From contig JAHREC010000018.1 of the NCBI GenBank assembly GCA_020081605.1, positions 1,922,001 through 1,986,000 of the forward strand: a stretch of 64,000 nt of DNA, written 5' to 3'. How positions within the stretch are numbered: position 1 is the first letter of the stretch; each line of letters begins with the position of its first letter. The DNA comes from Albifimbria verrucaria (lineage: Eukaryota > Ascomycota > Sordariomycetes > Hypocreales > Stachybotryaceae). Both the position numbers and the translations under genes were made by a program. This document shows positions 58,787 through 64,000 of the stretch, piece by piece. The notes below the pieces were generated by a model. It ran no database searches and was not told the origin of the DNA. It saw only the letters and a list, made by a program, of their open reading frames with translations.

Positions 58787-60850
58787 GATGATGGATCAAA
58801 TTCAACTTGATCGGAAAGAAAGGATTGTGTATAAGTTGGTATGTAAAGAGAATGCCGGATTCCGCAGCTCGTTAGAACTATGTCCTGTTCGATGGTCTGT
58901 AAAGTTGAAAAATATGTCGAACGACAGTGATTGTGAGTATTGTTCTACTTGGAAGAGACACCGATCAAGAGTAGGCTTGAAAGAATGGAAGACGGTTGTC
59001 AAAGGAGCGAAACACGAGAGGAGGCCCGAACCAGGAGCTGGCAAGAATAACGAGAAGTCTCGTGTAAAAGGAATGACGAGAAGCAAGATGAAGAGAATGG
59101 AAGAGTTCTGTGCCTCACGGAGAAGAAGGAAGAGAGCGACGGCCGTGATGCAAGTGTGGAGGGAGGGATGAAGTGTTTCTATATAACGGGGCCTCAGGAT
59201 CTGGCAGCCAAGGCGCGGCAATCCTCTGGAGCATCCTCAGCCAACCTTCAGCTGCCCTGACAAGCATAGCTCTGGGACGAAAAGAAGGCCGGTTCGGATC
59301 CGTGCGATGGCTACCTTACCCACTCCTCCTTGGTGCTCCTTGGTGTGCGTGGATGGCACGGTGGCTTGCAGCCTCCGCGCCCCTGGCCGGTGCTGTGCAA
59401 TTTCCAGGTCCAACATTTTAAGCATCATCCACCCATCCACCCATCCATCATCCCATAGCAATGCCCGATGCCCGATGCAGGATTCAGGCGGCCTACGGGG
59501 AGGAGGAGAGACGGCCCCTCGCGCGCAGGCTCCTCGGTCCCGGTTCGTCTGATCCTAGTTACACGCACCAAGCCATGTTGAGAGGGCCGGCCGGCTTGTG
59601 TCCCCTGCCAAGAATGGGAAAGGAACCCAGGAGACATGAAACGAAACAAAGCGGGAAAAAGGCGCCCCCTCCCTTTCTCTTTCTCTCCGGGTGCTGTAAA
59701 AGATGGTGGTGACCCAGGCCTTACCTTGCGCTCGGCTCTCATCCGTCGATGCAGCTGGCGTGCATTGGTGCGACTGCTGATCCGCTTATTCTTAAAAATT
59801 TACCGAATCCGGGGTGATGAGGGCGAGGAAGACAAGGGAGGGGCAGAAACGACTATCCACGGTGGACGGGCCATTGGCACCCATTGGCGGTTGCGTGGTT
59901 CGAATAGATGAATTCTCCGAAGGCCCCAACTATCGGTTGTTGTTATTGGAACTGGGAAAATAGAAAACGTTCCGATGATTTGCGCTCTCCACTGATGTGA
60001 CTGTACAGTAGATCAGCCGCAGAATAGGGAAGGGGCGCAGAGATGCAGCCCCTACCTCACGGTACAGTATAGCAAGCACATCACAGCCAAGCCCATCACA
60101 GTACAGTACAGCACAGCACAGCACAGCACAGCACAGCACAGCGCTGTACCCGACCTGTTTGGCAACCACAATCAAATCTGCACAAGCCCGTCAACTTGCT
60201 TTTTGCTGCTCTTAGCCGCCTTGATGAAACACCTAGACATTTCTGCTGCAGCTTCTCACCCACACACTCACACTCACACCTACATACACCACACACACCC
60301 GCACCCACCACACCTTTCACTTCGATATTACACCAGCACAGCATCAATTGCTCAGGGTCAGAGCAAGAAGCGAAAACGTCAGACCGTCCCGTCAATGCAG
60401 AAGCCACGGCAACACAGACGCAACCATCCGTTCCTCCTTTTCCGTCCAATGAAGCTCAACCCGTCCACCTGCCACTGTCCTACCTCAAGAGCTGACATGA
60501 AGGCAAGGGGGCCGGAGCCGCCCTCCCTCAGAGTTGACGAAAAGAGAATTAGCCGGCAGACAACTAAAAGTGCAACAAATATGCAGCAGCCCGAGCCTGA
60601 GCTCCTCTTGTAGTGCAGTTTCTCCCCGGTGAAACATCATGTTTGGTGAGCGGAGATGTAAATCAAGCATGTTTTGCAAGGTCCTCTGCTCTCGCTAAAC
60701 TACTACATTACACTGTAACCTGAGCCACCATCTACGCGCAGAAGTGGCTGCAGGTCCCTCTCCCGCGCCCCTGCTCTTAACATTCCGGTATGATACAGTA
60801 TGATACATTTTTCTTGCTTTTTCCAAACAGCTTGTCTTGGTGGGTATCGT
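58787..60850. other. intergenic: LPMO promoter and HSP10 3' flank
   Basis: About 2.1 kb without a supportable gene. The 139-codon minus-strand frame at 58802-59221 is the CT-rich leader of the LPMO. A CA-rich patch (60255-60320) and a pentanucleotide microsatellite (60097-60148) lie further right. Confidence 0.5.
60097..60148. repeat. CAGTA / CAGCA pentanucleotide microsatellite
   Basis: About two CAGTA units lead into six to seven CAGCA units and a closing GCGCTGTAC. The outer GTAC blocks make the array weakly inverted. Confidence 0.85.
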
Positions 60851-61470
60851 TTATTCGTTGATCTTGGCGAGGATCCTATAGGGCATCTGTGTCAGCGTTC
60901 CGAATTCCTTCGCCATTGTCATTGTTGCACATGACGGAGGTTCTGCAAACTTACTCGCTGTCGCGGAAGAGCTGGTACTCCTCCTCACCGGCCTTGACGG
61001 GGAGCCACCGAACTAAAGTCTCTCTGTTAGCCCAAAGCACTCCAATTGTCGCCTCATATTCGGCGGCGGTTATGCTAGCTGAGTCGTACCTGGGGAATGA
61101 GAACGCGGTCGCCAACGGTAACGCCCATGGGCAGGCGCTTGCCCTCCTTGTCCAGACCACCGGGTCCGACGGCCAGGACCTTGGCCTCGTTCAGCTTCTC
61201 AACGCTCGACTCGGGCAGGAAGATGCCGCTGGCAGTCTTGGCCTCAGCCTTGACGCGCTGGACGAGAACGCGGTCCAGCAGGGGGCCAGAGAGCGGATGG
61301 ATCGGATGGAGGTAGCCTATGGCGAGGTTCATCGTTAGCTATGCTCTCGTTTTAATGCACGCGTCTCAGATTCTGCCGAGCTCCTCTCGGAACATCAATC
61401 TTTTGATGTCGAGGACATTGGTGCCACAAGCATATTATTGGCGCCAAAGAGAACCGTCGCAACCTACCAT
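60851..61470 (-). CDS. hsp10: Mitochondrial chaperonin Hsp10 (GroES type)
   Basis: This is the 104-residue co-chaperonin that caps Hsp60 in the mitochondrial matrix. The sequence PLLDRVLVQRVKAEAKTASG, the mobile-loop region GIFLPESSVEKLNEAKVLAV, MGVTVGDRVLIPQ and the terminal FGGSPVKAGEEEYQLFRDSE are diagnostic. Exon 1 carries only the ATG (61468-61470). A 151-bp intron follows, then exons 61090-61316, 60955-61012 and 60851-60875 with introns of 77 and 79 bp. The spliced start reads MATSIRSIRSLAP. One C is missing at 61281-61285 and one near 61000 (plus-strand G-runs). A probable heat-shock element lies upstream. Confidence 0.95.
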
Positions 61471-62152
61471 TTTGATTTGTGGGGTTGCGGAAAGCGTGAC
61501 GGTTGATTAGACACTCGGGTAAGTCGTAGAGCAAAGATTTGTACGGGGAGAGAAAGGGGCGTCCTCAAGATTATTTAGATTTGGTTACTGTAGAAGCACT
61601 TCGGGAGTGGAGCTTCTCTTCCAACAGCTTCCAGAAAGCTAGCAATTTTTTCCTAGAGCTTGATCGGCGTCTCATTTCCCGATTCCGGCACCCGAGGCAA
61701 AGGTATGCTTCCCTATTAGGTAGTAAGCACCCGGCATTGGCAGCCTCTCACCCGAGGCACGTCACGATCAATTTACACAGATTACACAGACAGGGCAGCC
61801 GGAACGACGAGCCGTGCAGCATCATTGACCCTTATTGTCAAGCTAACATAGTATACCGTCGTCGATCTGCTTCTTCTTACCGTGCTGAAATAGCAACAAA
61901 ATCAATGATTGGGGAGATTGCATTGCTGTAGGAAAATGCACGCTGAGTCTTCTATTCATATATGAATGCTGTTGCTGTCCTCAAACACGAACCCTCGATA
62001 GACCCAACCCGACAATTACTGAACCGTATATGATAATTCATCCAACTTGCCATCGGTCCAATTCGCTGGGCAAAATCTAGCCTCTATTTCAAACGCCGCG
62101 TTTCCCTAATCCTCTATTAAGTCCCTGGTCCAATACACATTAGCCCGAATCT
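61471..62152. other. intergenic: HSP10 promoter and kinase 3' flank
   Basis: A 680-bp interval without a supportable gene. It holds a TTCnnGAA heat-shock-like site at 61629 and two copies of the 11-mer CACCCGAGGCA (near 61690 and 61752). Confidence 0.5.
61629..61636. promoter_or_regulatory. probable heat-shock element of HSP10
   Basis: TTCCAGAA matches the core nTTCnnGAAn. It is flanked by a further TTC at 61618 on one side and a partial unit (CT) on the other. It lies about 160 bp upstream of the HSP10 start codon, a normal distance for Hsf1 control of a chaperonin gene. Confidence 0.4.
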
Positions 62153-64000
62153 CTATTTCTGCTGTTGCTGCTGCTGTTGTTGCTGTGAGGTTGGCGGCTC
62201 CAATATGTGTGTGTGATCCTCTGCATGAACAACCTCTCCGTGATCCAGCTGCTGGCAGATCACGGTGTCGGCAACCCACGGTTCTTGCAATATCTCGCTC
62301 ATCTTGGCACGAGTTTGTGGGTTCAGATCAAGCATGCGATGAATGATGCGGCGGCTCTCCTCGGTAGTAATCGCAAGATGCGCCATGGCCCTCGGATAGT
62401 CTCTTTCTTCTCACCAGAGCCGGCTGGCGTCTGTGTCTGTGATGGCGTAGTGCCTGTGCCTTTTTCAGCATTCGTCTCTGACTCTTCCTGTTTCTCATGA
62501 TGGTGGCCATGGTGACGCGGCTTAGCGCCATCGTCGGCAATAAACTCTCTTGGGGTGGTTGAGGAGAGGTCATTGGTAGATTTCGAATGCATAACCAGGC
62601 GATTAGGATCATGACCAGGGGTTGGGTCCGTGGCGAAGAGCTTGAAAGAGTTATCTGTCATTCTCGGAATCTTCCAAGGAAGCGGCGCAGTGTCATGCAA
62701 CAGAAAATGATCGCCAGTGACCAAATATCAACCGCCGCAGCATCGTATTCTTTAGAATCGTACACCTCTGGGGCCAGATACGGGTCGGAACCAACAATGC
62801 CTTCACTTAATGTTAGCAAGCCTTTATTTTGCAACCATAGTAAGAAATAGTAAGAAACGTACCTTTTGCGGGGACAGTCTCGTTCTCGAAGGGTATTTGA
62901 AGACATGAGCGCTACCGAAATCAATGATTTTCATAATACCTTTGTCGCTGACGACAACGTTATCCAGCTTCAAATCCCGATGTGCAAGACCCACGCTATG
63001 GAGATATGTCACTCCGTTGAGGATCTGAAGGAAACAACATGTGATTTCTTCCCTGCTCATTTTTCCGGTCATAACGATAGCAAAAAGATCGAAGGGGCAT
63101 ATTCCATCACTTCGTACCAGCGACCTTTCTCTTGAAGAATGTCCAGAGTTTCAATGATGTTGCCATGGTGGAGCGTTGATCCGACGCAGAACTCGGCTGT
63201 AACCTTCTTGTTGTATTCCTTCTCCGTTTCGTATGTATGCCGGGCACGGAATTCCTTGACGGCAAAGACGGTTCCATCTTCTCTACGTCTCATCAACCTC
63301 ACTGAGCCACCAGCTCCAGAACCCAGGACCTTTCCAAGCTTGCCGTATTTGGATGAAAGCCCATGGTCATCACTGAATGGGAGCTGCTGCACTGACCGGG
63401 AGGCAGGTGGGGTCTTGTATCCAGTCTTAACAGACGCAGGAGATGAATCCCGCTTGCGATGGTGGCCAGATTTCCTAAAAAACGCTTCAGATCCGCCATA
63501 GAGCCGTGGCCGTGATGTCCATGACCGGTAGCAGCACTACTACTAGGAGTCAACTCGTCACCGGTATTCTTTCCTTGGCTAAAGATGCCTGAGCCTCGCT
63601 TTTCCACCAGGTTTGTTTTAGAGCTGCTGGGCGACCCTTCTTCTTCCTAGAGAAGACAAATCGTGGGTCAATTGTGTGCCGGGTGGTGTGGTGCTGCTGA
63701 GGTGGACGTCGACCCTTGGCGTAAGGATCATTGACATCACCACCAGGAGTCATAGGCTTCGAGTAGAAATGCGAGGCCGAGCTCCGTGACGGGCTGGTTT
63801 CTCTAGATACTGGGACAGAGCCAGGACCGACAGAGAACATACCCTTCCGGTGGTTTGTGGAATCACCACGGTGGTCATCGGCAGAAGAAGCTCTCTTAAT
63901 GATCTGGTCGGAGGAAACTGATCGATGCGCAAGTGTTCTCCGCTCAGCTATTGAAGGAGAAGAGGAAGACGGCAGAGGGGTGATGATCTGGGGATCGTTG
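62153..64000 (-). CDS. sat4: Ser/Thr protein kinase, SAT4/HAL family (5' end outside window)
   Basis: This is a fungal-specific kinase of the Sat4/Hal4-Hal5 group, which controls potassium transport and nutrient permeases. The N-terminal part visible here is Ser/Pro-rich and disordered ([27 protein letters not shown]). The catalytic domain has [47 protein letters not shown] and [11 protein letters not shown] His-rich insert ([13 protein letters not shown]) interrupts the C-lobe before [19 protein letters not shown]. The tail is a nine-Gln run ending Lys. A 62-bp intron lies at 62801-62862. Single G or C losses near 62676, 62897 and 63095, another near 62395, and further breaks in the N-terminal half split the frame. 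The start codon lies beyond position 64000. Confidence 0.9.

Noticed and set aside
59860..59915. Possible tRNA (GGTTCGAAT word)
   Set aside because: The B-box-like word mismatches at its end and no A box or foldable cloverleaf surrounds it.
60203..60613. 136-codon frame with His/Pro repeats
   Set aside because: It is produced by a CA-rich microsatellite-like tract; no protein features beyond that.
61317..61467. Possible box C/D snoRNA in the first HSP10 intron
   Set aside because: TGATGTT and CTGA words are present, but spacing and box matches are poor and no terminal stem is visible.

Overview
The window is nuclear DNA of a filamentous ascomycete. The evidence is short GT-AG introns (mostly 47-100 bp, several with CTAAC-like branch sites), fungal gene content (squalene epoxidase, AA9 polysaccharide monooxygenase, acetamidase-type amidase, SAT4/HAL-type kinase, Mrp20) and several Pezizomycotina-type proteins of unknown function. 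The protein flavour is most like Sordariomycetes, perhaps Hypocreales; that placement is an inference. I support 21 protein genes, one of them running off the right edge. I found no tRNA, rRNA, CRISPR array or convincing transposon.

Layout. 1-8407 holds no supportable gene. 8.4-18.2 kb: CDC73 (-), LEU5 CoA carrier (-), MT-A70/METTL4-like methyltransferase (+), mitochondrial ribosomal protein uL23m (-), an unknown protein (+) and an MME1-like mitochondrial carrier (-). 19.3-26.6 kb: IMP2 (-), eIF2-alpha (-), BUB3 (+), a small unknown protein (-) and an aldo-keto reductase (-). 28.1-37.5 kb: a helical-repeat (PPR-like) protein (+), squalene epoxidase (+), ALG5 (-) and a Ser/Pro-rich unknown protein (-). 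37.5-41.7 kb is gene-free. 41.7-55.8 kb: amidase (-), PP4 regulatory subunit 3 (+), AFG2 (-), an RRM-like unknown protein (+) and SEC4 (-). 57.2-64 kb: a modular AA9 LPMO (-), HSP10 (-) and the 3' part of a SAT4-like kinase (-).

The genes do not form one pathway or a secondary-metabolite cluster. They are mostly housekeeping genes in convergent or divergent pairs, and about a third encode mitochondrial proteins (LEU5, uL23m, MME1-like carrier, IMP2, HSP10 and probably two more). The most distinctive gene is the AA9 LPMO. It carries a cysteine-rich module, an acidic repeat linker and a hevein-like (CBM18-type) tail in which the usual chitin-contacting aromatic positions are basic residues.

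An important caution: about 45 one-base frameshifts interrupt otherwise well-conserved genes, including essential ones such as CDC73, HSP10 and AFG2. Almost all are a missing G or C in a short homopolymer. This is the signature of uncorrected sequencing or assembly error rather than mass pseudogenisation. Coordinates below therefore span the whole inferred gene, and each entry says where the frame breaks. eIF2-alpha, ALG5 and SEC4 read through without any break.
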